Source: Tubulanus polymorphus (lineage: Eukaryota > Nemertea > Palaeonemertea > Tubulaniformes > Tubulanidae). From it: a stretch of DNA of 60,000 nucleotides. The first letter of the stretch is position 1. Every line of letters begins with the position of its first letter. The DNA is taken from positions 3,285,631-3,345,630 of the forward strand of contig NC_134033.1 of the NCBI RefSeq assembly GCF_964204645.1. The letters run 5' to 3'. Positions 1 to 60,000 of the stretch are shown in pieces. The position numbers and the translations under genes were made by a program. Below the pieces are notes generated by a model. That model worked only from the letters and a program-made list of their open reading frames with translations. It searched no databases and was not told where the DNA came from.

Positions 1-147
1 TCACTGTGGACCCCGATATTCGCTCTCCTTTCACTCGACGATATTTTTAACGACCGTTTCAGACACTCCCTAATAAATTCAGCCTTCAGCCCCGTTCGTT
101 CGTTTGCTGTTTATCATAGATGTGAGAATAAATATCAACTTCATCTA

Positions 148-149
148 CA

Positions 150-193
<44 letters not shown>
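148..193. repeat. (CAG)n microsatellite
   Basis: About 15 CAG/CAA triplets. Both-strand ORFs over it (poly-Ser, poly-Ala) are repeat artefacts. Confidence 0.95.
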
Positions 194-195
<2 letters not shown>

Positions 196-520
196 TGCTG
201 GCGGCAACGCAACCAAACCAACAACTATCTCTCTGATCTTTAACATGAAAGTCACGAATCATCATCAACCCCCCTCCTCTACCCTCTCCTTTCTCTTCAT
301 ACCTGAAGCGATATTTTTATTTTTAATGAATGTCGCGTGTTAAGCTCCGCCTCAAACCTGTCGATCTGAACAGATCGATAACGTTATCAATGATGATTAT
401 ATTATAATTGGGGTCGAATGAACTGAATTTTTGAATCTATCGCGTCATCGGTTTTTAGAATATCGTGATTGTTCTCGTGGTAGGGGCCAGTGGACTGCAA
501 CTAGACCTTTATGGTAGTCG

Positions 521-806
521 TGCAGTCAGTCGGCCAGTGAGTCAATCAGTCATTCATTCAAACCAGTCAATCAGTCAGTCATTTAGTCAGTCATTTAGTC
601 AGTCACTCAAGTCAGTCAGTCAGTCAGTCAGTCATTCAAGCTTCATTCATTCAAGTCATTCATTCAAGTCATTCAAGTCATTCAAGTCAATCAGTCGATC
701 AGTCAGTCAGTCAGTCAGTCAGTCAGTCAGTCAGTCAGTCAGTCAGTCAGTCAGTCAGTCAGTCAGTCAGTCAGCCAGCCAGCCAGCCAGCCAGTCAGCC
801 AGCTAG
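521..806. repeat. (CAGT)n tetranucleotide array grading into (CCAG)n
   Basis: Imperfect CAGT/TTCA repeats, pure from about 690 to 770, ending in CCAG repeats. The SVSQSVSQ ORF is an artefact. Confidence 0.95.
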
Positions 807-942
807 CCTTTCTCATATACTGGTCACTCACCAATCCAGGGTTCACGTGTTTGAATCCCAGCTGGTGAAAGCAAAGTTTCTTAATAGAAGAATCTTCCCT
901 CCTGGTCTCTTGCCCTTTAAGCAGGAAAAAAAATTTTCGCAC

Positions 943-1250
943 CTGCTGATAATGACCGGAGTGGCGCCCAATGGGTCGAGGGGTATGAAGATGTCTGTAT
1001 GATATTAAACCACAAACTTTCCTAATGATGCGCCGAGTGCGACATAACGGATCGAGGGTAAAATGATACATCGAATCTGCTTACGATGACCGGAGTGGCG
1101 CTCAGTGGCTGGCAAAATCCTCAAAGCGTCTTATGATACCTCGAGTGGGGTTTATATCAGTTGGACTCAGTGGATTGAGGGAAAAAAGCAACTTTGCGAA
1201 TAATGACCTCAGTTGCGCTCCGCGGTGCGAGGAATGCTTTGGAAATTCGT
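943..1250. repeat. Degenerate tandem repeat (ATGACCGGAGTGGCGC-like)
   Basis: Related phrases such as ATGACCGGAGTGGCGC, ATGATGCGCCGAGTGCG and ATGACCTCAGTTGCGC recur every 60-80 bp. Strongly diverged. The rest of 806-1527 shows nothing recognisable. Confidence 0.5.
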
Positions 1251-1527
1251 TCGAAAATGGGTTTATTTTTTCCTGGCCCTGGTTGAGCGATGGAGATTTT
1301 GTTTCGTTTTTCTCTATGGTTATGGGGAAGAGGTATCGAAAATCAGAAAATGGTGTCGAAATAAAATTTTCCTTCTATTTTGAATTTGAGGCTACGTGCC
1401 TAAACATCTTACTACGCATTTGATAACAAACTTGATGAAAACACTTTGTCGATGGTATTGATAATTGGCAATTATTCACTTGGAATCGGCCTACATTGCC
1501 TGTTCTAGGTTGGAAATGTGTAACTCA

Positions 1528-1644
1528 GGGTCCAGTTCCACAGTTCTGAGTTAAGATTTGACTTTGATTTTTGGGTTAAAACATTGAAAATGAACTAACT
1601 TTAACTCAGAGTTAACTCTAACTCACAACTGTGGAACTGGGTCA
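1528..1644. mobile_element. Palindromic MITE-like element, copy 1
   Basis: Inverted ends: left GTCCAGTTCCACAGTTCTGA, right AACTGTGGAACTGGGTC, with inner TTAACTC-type arms and a short centre. About 117 bp. The ends resemble the 39-bp minisatellite unit found at seven loci. No transposase. Confidence 0.65.
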
Positions 1645-2029
1645 AGGGGTATGGAAAATTTATAATCAGGCTATCCCAAAATAATTGTCTGTTTGCCGTA
1701 ATACCGACTCACAAGTTTTTTTAAGATGAGTCGGTAGGTAGGTTGAAAGATATTTTTGCAAAATTTTAGGGCAAAAAACAAATTAATCACCTTTTTTATA
1801 TGGAAACATTATCAGAAATAAGATTTATTTCAATGAATCCCACAAAAAAAGGTTTTCACTCGGTACCTTTTAGGTCGGGTCGGTCGAGTTACGGCAAACA
1901 GACCATCATTTTGGGACGGCCTCATGTAAAAGTAATGAAAATTAGGAAACACACGTAAGAACCCTCATTACGAAAGAAATGTTATTTTTTCGTTAACGAT
2001 AATTCGATATTTTTCTCGAGATCATTTTT

Positions 2030-2545
2030 GATAATTTTTCGCGCGGCCGCACGAAATAGATTAACGAATAAACGCTAATAACGCGACAATCTGGATTAAT
2101 AGACGACGCGGCGCGGTGCGATTTCGAGCGGATAGTACCGGTTATTTACTATACAAATCTAACGAAATATACGTTTATTTTCATCGACCGTTTCCGCGAA
2201 AAAGTCCGATTACGCGTATTAGCGTTAACGGTTATAGAAATCGGCAGACGTAAGCGTTTTTTTTTTTGCGCGCGCCGGGAGATCGGACCGAGCCGATGCG
2301 CCGTTTGAATGTAAACGCTGTCAGCTGTCTGCGACGAACGAAGACGCTCCCGGTTGAAGCAGACGCCGTGTAATGTCGTCTGCTCCCGCGAGCAGCGTTT
2401 CGACTCATTATCTCTCGCGATGAAAAACCCTCGAGGGCTCGACTTTTCCTCCTGCTTCGCTCCGCGTTGTTTTTATCTAACTAAAGTTCGGTTGTTTTTA
2501 TTGATTCGCGTTCGCCTGCGCCTTGCGAAATGATGAGTGATCAAA
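2030..2545. promoter_or_regulatory. CpG-rich block, possible promoter region
   Basis: Markedly richer in CG dinucleotides than its surroundings (GCGCGGCCGC, GACGACGCGGCGCGG, GCGCGCGCCGGG), and free of tandem repeats apart from a T run. It is one of two such blocks upstream of exon 1. No TATA box or start site can be assigned. Confidence 0.25.
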
Positions 2546-2681
2546 ATTGTCGTTTCATCTTTGTGTCGAAACTTTGTCGAAGTCATCGAATTTTTAAAAC
2601 GCCTCAAAAGGTTCGCGATTTAATGATTTGTTTTGTTTGCTATTATTAGACTTGGAGTTCGAAAGTTGTTCATTTAGTTGG

Positions 2682-2995
2682 ACCTGAACCAGTTCCACAG
2701 TTGCGTGGGTTTTATTTGACTCTGAACCCAGTTCCACGGTTGTGTTGGTTTAATTCAACTCTGAACTCAGTTCCACAGTTGTGTGGGTTTAATTTGACTC
2801 TGATTCCAGTTCCACAGTTGTATTGGTTTAATTTGACTTTGAATCCAGTTCCACAGTTGTGTGGATTCAATTTGACTCTAGATCCAGTTCCACAGTTGTG
2901 AAGGTTTAATTTAACTCTGAACCCAGTTTCACAGTTGTGTAGGCTTTATTTAACTCTGAACCCAGCTACACAGTTGCGCCGTTTTAATTCGACTT
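2682..2995 (+). repeat. 39-bp minisatellite, locus 1
   Basis: About eight units of the form CCAGTTCCACAGTTGTGTGG + GTTTAATTTGACTCTGAAC. Because 39 is a multiple of three it stays open and encodes NPVPQLCGFNLTL repeats, which are artefacts. Confidence 0.95.
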
Positions 2996-3121
2996 AAAAA
3001 TCTGGGCCCCCGGTTTTCCGGAGCCAGAACGAGTGGTATTTTCGATATTCCGATAATTTCACATATCATCGCAAAAAAAAGAACATACAAAGGAGCATAT
3101 AAAACATATCTATCACTCATG

Positions 3122-3125
<4 letters not shown>

Positions 3126-3182
<57 letters not shown>
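3126..3182. repeat. (AT)n microsatellite
   Basis: About 28 AT dinucleotides. Confidence 0.98.
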
Positions 3183-3189
<7 letters not shown>

Positions 3190-3219
3190 CGTGTGTATAT
3201 AGGGTTTATAGATATTTAG

Positions 3220-3850
3220 CGTTAGCGGCGTTCGTTGCTTTCATCTACAGGAATTCGAAACGCACGCGACTGCCGGCGATATTTCATCAAATACCCGTCG
3301 TCGTTTCTAGTTCGTTTCGCCGAGCCGAGCTCGCGCGCGCGAGGTTTTCGCGTTTTTTTATACGAAAACGCGCATCGATTTTTACCGACGGTGATTATAA
3401 CGACGACGACGACAGCGCGAGCTCGGTTTTACCCGCGGCTGCCGAGCTGAGCCGCGCCGAGCGCGAGATCGATCGAAATAATATCTATATCTATCCGTGT
3501 ATATCTAGCGCGTTTGTTTGAATGCCTATAGCGAAAACGGCGTTCGATTCCTCGTCGCACCGCGCGCGTGCGAGCTCGATTCATTGTGTCGATTCGTCGC
3601 GTTTTGATTTCACTCGAGTGCGCGTACGTCGATTCGCACGGTTGCTGATTCTGTATGTAAGGCGCCGATTCGTTTGCGATTCTCGTTGTTGTTATTATTC
3701 ATCCTCGGTGATTCTTTTCGCCATTGTCGGACGATGATTACGCGGTATTGTTGTTCTGTTTCCGGCTGGATTTAAGCGGTTGCCGGGGTGATTTTAATTA
3801 GTCCGTCGTAGCCTCGTTAATCCCGTTTTAATTGCAGGTCAGACGATGGC
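3220..3850. promoter_or_regulatory. CpG-rich block, possible FNDC3 promoter or 5' UTR
   Basis: Dense CG content (GCTCGCGCGCGCGAGG, CGAGCTGAGCCGCGCCGAGC) with short unrelated ORFs and no protein I recognise. It ends near TAATTGCAG/GTCAGACG. It sits about 5 kb before exon 1. Promoter or leader function is inference from composition only. Confidence 0.28.
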
Positions 3851-4002
3851 GATGAGGATTTGTCGCGTAAGGAATTTAGGTATTTCGTAATCGTTTTGAT
3901 TTAGGTATCTAACAAACAGGTTTCGGTTTTGTTGTCAGTATGGTTTTAGTTGATTTTCAGGTATTTTAGAAACTAGAGTGAGATGTTAGTTAAAACCCAT
4001 TT

Positions 4003-4408
4003 TGACTTTAATTTGACTCTGAAATCAGTTCCACAATTGAATGGGTTTACCCTGGAACTGGGTCCCCACTCCAATTTGTCACAGAATCTGTTTCCACAGT
4101 TGTGTGGGTTTAATTTGTCGCTGACCCCAGTTCCTCAGTTGTGTGGGTTTAATTTGACTGTGAAACCAGTTCCACAGTTGTGTGGGTCTAATTTGACTGT
4201 ACCCAGTTCAACAGTTGTGTGGGTTTTTTATGTGATTCTGGATCCAGTTCCACAGTTGTGTGGGTTTAAATTGACTCTTCATATAGTTCCACAGTTGTAT
4301 GGGTATAATTTGACTAAACCCAGTTCCACAGTTATGTGGGTTTAATTTGACTCTTCATAGTTCCACAGTTGTGTTGGTTTGATTTTATTCTGAACCCAGT
4401 TCCACACA
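4003..4408 (+). repeat. 39-bp minisatellite, locus 2
   Basis: About ten diverged units of the same 39-bp family, some shortened. A lone diverged unit follows near 4785. Confidence 0.92.
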
Positions 4409-4470
4409 GAAGAAACCTGAACATAGATATGGTTAGAGGTTAGATTCATTACATTGGCAACGTTAAGAGT

Positions 4471-4760
4471 TTACCCTTTCAGTGCTGACTAGTAAATACC
4501 CTAAAGTGCTAGAGATAATTTGAAAATTTTAAAAAATTCCACCCTAGTGTGTTGAATAACAGGAATACCACTTGTGCGTCTACACCGTGGTGCGGTGTAT
4601 CGTTAGTTACTAGTATTTCACTATGTCTGACAAGTGTGCAATTTTTCAAGAGACAACTATTAATTACTAATTACATCAATACACTGCAGTGCGGTGTACT
4701 AGCAAAATCCATCACTGATTTATACACCCCAATGCGGTGTAGACGCACTGAAAGGGTTAA
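4471..4760. mobile_element. piggyBac-like MITE, copy 1
   Basis: About 290 bp. Ends CCCTTTCAGTGC and GCACTGAAAGGG flanked by TTTA/TTAA, the pattern of piggyBac-superfamily non-autonomous elements (TTAA target, CCCTTT ends). Inside are hairpins of type ACACCG..CGGTGT. No transposase. Confidence 0.65.
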
Positions 4761-5298
4761 ACAATAATTGATATTTCGCGGTATACAGTTGTACGGGTTT
4801 AATTCGAGCCTAGCTCCGCGGCGTTTAGGATTCCAAACGCGCGAACCCTGGATCGCGCGTACAAAACAACTATAGCACGATTTTTTTTATAAACGACTTT
4901 TTTAAATGTCCTAATTAACGACTCCAACACGGGATACCTCGCCAAAAATGCGCGAGAGCGTTGCGTTGCGTTTCGCGATTTGAATTTTCGCGTAATCGTA
5001 TCCGACCGACCCCGGGGAAAGGAGATATAGGTTTAAACTAGCACGTTCGGTCGGGTGTCGCGTAAGCGCGTGTACGCAGTTAAAAGGACAAGTATCAAAT
5101 TGTTAGCATCTAAAATCTATACTCACGCAGTAGGTCGCATTTATTTTTCGAATGGTCCTTATTTTTTTTTAGATATCGGATATTGCGCATTTTTGGTCGG
5201 TCGGTTTTTTTACTGTTCGAATGGCGTTCGATAGTTAATGAGAGTTTAATATCAAGAGTGAAATTGAAACCGCGGAGCGCACAGCTGCGCGACCTAGA

Positions 5299-5965
5299 TC
5301 CGGAGTCGAATTAAACCCCACACAACTGTGGAACTGGGTCCAGTGTCGAATTAAACCCCACACAACTGTGGAACTGGGTCCAGAATCGAATTAAACCTGG
5401 ATACAAGTTTGGGGCTGGATTCAGAGTCAAATTAAACCGACTCAACTGAGGAACTGGGTTCAGGGTCAAATTAAACCCAGACAACTGTGGAACTGGGTTC
5501 AGAGTCAAATTTAACCCACTCAACTGTGGAACTGGGTTCAGAGTCAAATTAAACCCACACAACTGTGGAACTGGGTTCAGAGTCAAATCAAACCCACACA
5601 ACTGTGGAACTGGGTTCAGAGTCAAATTAAACCCACACTACTTTGGAAGTGAATTCAGAGTCAAATTAAACCCACACAGCTGTGGAACTGGGTTCAGAGT
5701 CAAATTAAACCCACACAGCTGTGGAACTGGATTCAAAGTCAGATTATAACAAGAGTCAAATTAAACCCACACAACTGTGGAACTGAATTCAGAGTCAAAT
5801 TAAACCCACACAGCTGTGGAACTGGATTCAAAGTCAGATTATAACAAGAGTCAAATTAAACCCACACAACTGTGGAACTGAGTTCAGAGTCAAAGCAAAC
5901 CCACACAACTGGTGGAACTGGATTCAGATTAAAATCAAACCCACACAACTGTGGAACTGGGTTCT
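5299..5965 (-). repeat. 39-bp minisatellite, locus 3 (reverse orientation)
   Basis: About 17 units in reverse orientation, including a higher-order duplication of a block with AAAGTCAGATTATAACAAG (near 5737 and 5830). Confidence 0.95.
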
Positions 5966-6355
5966 CAAGCCCGTACTGTTTTGAGATCACCCACAATAAA
6001 TCATAGTTATGCGAGTTTGACATTTAGCGCTAATAGGGGTAACATATTTTTGGTAATCATTGCGTAGGTGACAATTTTAGCGTAACCCGAAATTAGACCG
6101 AGTGAGACAGCGAAAGTTTGAAAACAATTCTCCAGAATTCCGGAGTAAATGTCGTTAATGTATTTACCGAGAGTTAATCGGGTTGCGTTTACGTCATAGG
6201 AATTATAACATTATTACGTTGCTACAAATATTATTGTTTAGTTGGTTTTCCGATGGGACGCGCGGAACTCGGGAAAACACTGTCGGCGCAGCTTCCAATA
6301 GATACAGGTAAAAATCTAAACAATAACTCGGTATTATTACAGGGCGGTCAGTTAC

Positions 6356-6471
6356 CTGGACCCCAAGTTACGCGGTTATGAGTTAAGATTTGACTCGCGG
6401 TTAACTCGTCGAAAATCAACTGATTTCAACTCAGAATTTTCTTTAACTCGCGACTGTGGAACCGGATCCTG
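6356..6471. mobile_element. Palindromic MITE-like element, copy 2
   Basis: Same layout as 1528-1644: left ACCTGGACCCCAAGTTACGC, right CGACTGTGGAACCGGATCC, inner GAGTTAAGATTTGACTCG and TTTAACTCG arms. More diverged. Confidence 0.55.
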
Positions 6472-6622
6472 GAAATCGAAGGGAAAAGTCTGGGTGGTAA
6501 TTGTCTTTTCTTTCGAAAAAGGAATTTAGTTTATTGAAAAAAGGAGCTTAAGATCCTGGAAATCGAAGGGAAAAGTCTGGGTGGTAATTGTCTTTTCTTT
6601 CGAAAAAGGAATTTAGTTTATA
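6464..6622. repeat. Direct duplication of about 88 bp
   Basis: GATCCTGGAAATCGAAGGG through GGAATTTAGTTTA appears twice, almost identical, starting near 6464 and 6552. It overlaps the right end of the MITE. Confidence 0.85.
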
Positions 6623-6639
6623 AGAAATAAAGAAGCTTA

Positions 6640-7235
6640 AGATCGCGGAAAAGTCAGGGAAATTTCTTTTCTTGAAAAAGTTGGGGAACGGTCGGAGAGT
6701 TTTGTAAGAGAATGGCTTAAAATCAGGGAACGGTTTTGTAAATTCGTCGAGATTGTTCGATCGCGCGTAAAATCAAACGGTTTCCAACAGTTTTCATCTA
6801 CGTTTTAGTTAATGAATTTATCAGCGCGGCCAGTTACCTGGAAATCAGTGAAAAGTCAGCGAAACTAATTTTCGTTAAAAATTCTGGGAATAAAAGCTTG
6901 AAATCATGGAAAAATGAGGGTATATTCAGAGAATTTTGTAAAGAAAAAAGCTAAAAATCAGAGAAAAGTTAGGGAGATTCCTTGAGATTGCTAGATCATG
7001 TTTAAGAGCAAACAGTTTGCGTCTGTGTTTTACATATTTGACTGTGTTAAAAATGATTTGATTCTTGACGGATCAAGTCAGGGAAAATAACTAACGCGTC
7101 AGGGAATAGTCAGGGAAATATTTTTTAAGATTTCTAGATCGCGCTTGAAATCAAACAGTTTCCGTCTGACGTATTTGACTGTGTTAATTGATCGGATTCA
7201 TAGCGGATAAAGTCAGGGAAAATAACGGTGTATGT
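6640..7235. repeat. Dispersed 'GTCAGGGAAA' repeat family
   Basis: Recurrent pieces (AAGTCAGGGAAA, TTGCTAGATC, AAACAGTTTCCGTC, TATTTGACTGTGTTAA) repeated 2-3 times here and again near 29840-30000, 34070-34260. No coding potential seen. Confidence 0.55.
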
Positions 7236-7500
7236 CAGGGGGAAAATGCGAGTCAAATGAAATTGCCTTGATTATTTTCGACTTAATCGTGAAAGTCATC
7301 TTTACGAAGACTCGAACATCTGAAATCTGCTCTTGATTTAACGAGATCGTCGATTGATTAAGCCTTCGATGATTTTTTGACACGAACAACCTCCGCATAA
7401 TGCGCGATTTCGCGGGTTTTCCCCCGAGCGTCGAATGCTTTCGAGTACGATTTTATTCTAATTCCCCGCGCAAGTAATCGATTGCGTTTTTCTCGATCAA

Positions 7501-7504
<4 letters not shown>

Positions 7505-7572
<68 letters not shown>
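7505..7572. repeat. (AT)n microsatellite
   Basis: Pure AT run; the (IY)n ORF over it is an artefact. Confidence 0.98.
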
Positions 7573-7574
<2 letters not shown>

Positions 7575-8330
7575 GATTATTTATACGTCGATGGTCCTCG
7601 CGGGCACGACCGGTTTCTCGCTCGTGTTTTTCCGATGAATCGCGGAAAACAGTCATTGTTGCGCGTGCGTGGTTGCCGTGGTTACGCGAGCGTCGGCCCT
7701 GTCAATTCTGTTTGAACAGGGCTCGTCGCTCGTTGAGTCATTGTTGGTTTTATTTCTGGTCGGCTTGGTTACGAAACTGCGAAACTGTCGGAATTTAGTC
7801 ACGTAGGGTGGTACATCGTTTTTATTCTGTTTCGCTTGCAAATTTCTCCCGATCTATTGAGTCATTGTTGGGATATTTCCAGTCGCCATGGTTATGTCAT
7901 GGTTTTATTGATAAAGCTACATCATCCGGGGCGGGACCGGGCGTTGTTAGGTTTAAGTTTCTGGGAGTGGCGTAATTCGTAAAGGTAACGAAAATTATTT
8001 CCTAGGTTCAGTTGCGATGAAGTTTGCCTAAAGTCGTCGTAGTAAGTCGTCGTAACTCGGAGGACTAACTGGTACCAGCGAAATTGTTTCGTGCTCAGCG
8101 AAGTCCGAGTTGAGGATAGGAAAAATGTGTTGGGAATTTTTTTTAAATGGTTTCGTTCGTAAACGAGTTAGTCAAAAGTCCGAGCCGACCATGTCCGTGT
8201 GAGGTGTGACTTACATTTAGTCAATTGAACTGGAGATATACAACCATATAAGTAGTGATCACTTAGATGCCCTTTTCAGAGAGCAAAACTAGCAAAACTG
8301 TTTCTTTTTATGTTTGGTTTTTTTCAAGGC
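7573..8330. other. Upstream non-coding sequence
   Basis: No convincing gene, tandem array or transposon. A short CpG-rich part (7600-7730) follows the AT run. Short ORFs have no recognisable content. Confidence 0.5.
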
Positions 8331-8615
8331 AGAAAACCCGTGATAGCTGCTTTGCTGCTACATTTCATCTCGCGTTTCTTTTGATTATGTGAAATAGACA
8401 TTTCTAAATACTCTGTAGTATCTGGTAGCCCCCTATTGGATAATATATGAACTAGTCTGTCATCAATCTAAAAACTTAGTAGGCGTCAAAATCAAAAAAC
8501 CTGTTGTTGCCGCTTTGCAGCTATATTCAATTTTTGCATTTTTTCGTTAATGGGAGAAATAGACATTTTTGAATCCTCTAACATCTTGTAGCGCCCCCTA
8601 GTGTAAAATATACGA
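8331..8615. repeat. Two diverged copies of a short dispersed repeat
   Basis: The phrases AAAACCCGTGATAGCTGCTT and AAAACCTGTTGTTGCCGCTT each precede GAAATAGACATTT and a GTAGC.CCCCTA motif. A third partial copy lies near 11235-11300, just before exon 2. Confidence 0.6.
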
Positions 8616-8745
8616 AATGTTCCGCCGTCGACCGCGAAATCGGGACGAATAATAACAACGACGAAATATTATCAATTCGCGATTTTTTTAAATTCGAATC
8701 AAGATAACGAGATAAAGAGATAATCGGAGACGTCGATGAGTATCC

Positions 8746-59624
<50,879 letters not shown>

Positions 59625-59714
59625 GTAAGTGAGCGAAACCGTGTCTACGTCAAAGATGAGTTAATGAAGTCCATCCGCGTAATTGTCAGAGTTATCTGGT
59701 TTCGATCCAGAATT

Positions 59715-60000
59715 GAAACTAAGATCGTTTGAAATTCGTCGCTCTTCGGTCACAGTTCGTATCGATGTTGATATATCATTCAGACCGAGTTCATCGTAGA
59801 TGATTAAAATCAGTTGCGTTTAAACGCGAGAAAGTTACGCAGTATCATCGGTTTGATTGTCTTTAAAATCGATCGTATCCACTTGAAGAAATTTTGCATT
59901 AATGGTGGAACTAAGAGCGCTTTTAAGTCATGTTTTGATGTGAATATTCTGCAGGCCGAGTTAAAATTAGTTGCACGTTTAGACAACAAAGTTATGCCGT
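59715..60000. repeat. Approximately 230-bp dispersed repeat, locus 4
   Basis: GAAACTAAGATCGTTTGAAA through GTTACGCAGTATCATCGGTT, then the start of a second unit, beginning about 90 bp after the exon 7 donor and running off the window. Confidence 0.85.

Overview
This is a eukaryotic, almost certainly metazoan, genomic window. It has GT..AG introns, GC-rich short exons in AT-richer introns, and very dense simple repeats, minisatellites and short dispersed elements. There are no prokaryotic-style gene arrays. The one gene I can support is on the + strand: a FNDC3-family gene (fibronectin type III domain-containing protein 3, orthologous to the vertebrate FNDC3A/FNDC3B ancestor). The repeat style (many MITE-like palindromes, some expanded into internal minisatellites) suggests a marine invertebrate, perhaps a lophotrochozoan. 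That is inference, and no taxon is proven.

Gene layout. Seven coding exons join in frame with matching phases: 8746-9176, 11350-11993, 42500-42672, 45543-45735, 54268-54441 (or 54429), 58676-58800 and 59416-59624. The gene continues past the right edge. The product so far is about 650 residues: a low-complexity N-terminal extension, a VNPGETF block, a PPG..VQQIVDENG block, a Tyr/Pro/His-rich linker, a basic Gly/Lys linker, an acidic helix-like segment and most of the first FN3 domain. The remaining FN3 repeats and the C-terminal membrane anchor expected for the family lie outside the window.

Non-coding layout. 1-8.7 kb is upstream sequence or 5' UTR with CpG-rich stretches, AT runs and 39-bp minisatellites. 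12-42.5 kb is one 30.5-kb intron packed with arrays (29, 20, 222, 39, 77, 67 and 30 bp), CT and GA tracts and MITE-like palindromes. 42.7-59.4 kb holds shorter introns with the same families. About seven dispersed repeat families recur: a 39-bp unit, a 77-bp unit, a 47-bp unit, a piggyBac-like TTAA MITE, an approximately 230-bp unit, a tRNA-like SINE and the MITEs from which two of the minisatellites may derive.

Most interesting leads: a phase-compatible 39-nt microexon at 17098-17136 in the giant intron; a possible internal promoter and alternative first exon at 48588-48820 whose donor phase fits exon 5; loss of the usual core Trp in the first FN3 domain; a hammerhead-ribozyme-like motif at 42106-42136; and minisatellites that look like amplified pieces of MITEs. 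I see no clear evidence of a wholly new multi-gene system.
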